Below are positions 5,698 to 6,137 of a DNA stretch of 6,137 nt, piece after piece. Where the stretch lies: positions 1 through 6,137 of the forward strand of contig CANHVX010000061.1 in the NCBI GenBank assembly GCA_947464215.1, given 5' to 3'. Below the pieces are notes generated by a model, which worked only from the letters and a program-made list of their open reading frames with translations, did not search any database and was not told the DNA's origin. The stretch is from Pseudomonadaceae bacterium. GTDB lineage: Bacteria > Pseudomonadota > Alphaproteobacteria > UBA2136 > UBA6156. A program made the translations under genes and the position numbers. Position 1 is the stretch's first letter, and the number at the start of each line of letters is the position of its first letter.

Positions 5698-6137
5698 CGG
5701 GCACGCACCGTGTCAGGGTTGTCCACATACCACGCATACATCGCGCGCAACCCATCTTCCAAAGGCATCTGGGGTTGCCACCCAAGGGCTTTCAGGCGGC
5801 TGGAATCCGTCACTTTGCGCAACGTGCCATCGGGCTTGCTGGGGTCAAACACCAGCTGCCCCGCAAAGCCCACCACGCGCTGCATCAAGGCGGCTAAATC
5901 GGCAATGGAAATCTCCTCTTCCGTGCCTACGTTAATATGCAAATCCTCATCATAGCGCTGCATCAGCAATACCAGCGCCCGCGCAAGGTCATGGGAATAG
6001 ATAAACTCACGCAAAGGCTTACCACTCCCCCAGATGGGGAACGTCGCATCGCCCCGCAGCTTGGCCGCATGCATGCGGGCCATCATGCCGGGTATCACAT
6101 GGGCATGGTCGGGGTGGAAGTTATCGCGGGGGCCATA
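5694..6137 (-). CDS. fcl: GDP-L-fucose synthase, C-terminal part (5' end outside window)
   Basis: NADPH-dependent epimerase/reductase of the extended SDR superfamily that converts GDP-4-keto-6-deoxymannose to GDP-L-fucose in the cytoplasm. Only the last 147 residues are present; the frame is open to the window edge. A full enzyme has about 310-320 residues, so the Rossmann nucleotide-binding part and the YxxxK motif lie outside. Visible hallmarks are YGPRDNFHPDHAHVIPGMMA (1-20), with a His (13) and the following Arg (21) that align with H179 and R187 of the E. coli enzyme, then WGSGKPLREFIYSHDLA, HINVGTEEEISI, VFDPSKPDGTLRKVTDSSRL and LGWQPQMPLEDGL. The SKPDGT-RK string is characteristic of Fcl rather than of general epimerases. 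The gene overlaps the downstream glycosyltransferase-like gene by 4 bp, suggesting an O-antigen, capsule or exopolysaccharide operon. Confidence 0.92.
   Translation of the reverse strand, partial: YGPRDNFHPDHAHVIPGMMARMHAAKLRGDATFPIWGSGKPLREFIYSHDLARALVLLMQRYDEDLHINVGTEEEISIADLAALMQRVVGFAGQLVFDPSKPDGTLRKVTDSSRLKALGWQPQMPLEDGLRAMYAWYVDNPDTVRAR

Noticed and set aside
4759..5955. 398-residue open frame on the plus strand
   Set aside because: It runs antisense through both fcl and the glycosyltransferase-like gene, whose minus-strand proteins are well supported (fcl) or consistent with coding; its translation has no recognisable motifs.

Overview
The window looks like an ordinary stretch of a GC-rich alphaproteobacterial chromosome. 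The lineage call rests on the adjacent, same-strand glyA-nrdR pair (a common alphaproteobacterial order), the style of the GlyA and NrdR proteins, and a small DUF465 (YdcH-like) protein. No tRNA, rRNA, CRISPR array, transposase or phage gene is visible. There is no gene-free stretch over 300 bases: the largest gaps are 1-189, 1510-1687, 2240-2458 and 4505-4713, each described below.

Plus-strand part (1-4266). A divergent but apparently catalytically complete MurA-family enolpyruvyl transferase (190-1509) is followed by an unrecognised 183-residue Ala/Thr/Ser-rich protein (1688-2239) that appears to have its own promoter and a weak terminator. Next comes glyA (2459-3727), driven by a near-ideal extended -10 promoter (2307-2315). 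Its leader of about 137 nt holds a possible 15-codon leader ORF and hairpins. glyA is followed after 57 nt by nrdR (3785-4240). The spacer between them is a nested inverted repeat, and nrdR lacks a visible Shine-Dalgarno sequence. A strong palindromic terminator (4245-4266), apparently bidirectional, closes this unit.

Minus-strand part (4280-6137). A 74-residue DUF465 protein converges on that terminator. Upstream of it lies a 209-nt gap with a GC-rich hairpin and a 10-bp inverted repeat pair. Beyond the gap is a translationally coupled pair: the C-terminal half of a GDP-L-fucose synthase (runs off the right edge) and a putative GT-A-like glycosyltransferase whose start overlaps the synthase stop by 4 bp. 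This pair suggests the end of a surface-polysaccharide cluster.

The genes cover cell-wall precursor synthesis (MurA), one-carbon metabolism (GlyA), dNTP-pool regulation (NrdR) and surface sugar assembly (Fcl plus glycosyltransferase). I found no convincing new multi-gene system. The most interesting points are the non-coding structures around glyA and nrdR, the divergent MurA, the unrecognised 183-residue protein and the uncharacterised glycosyltransferase-like protein.
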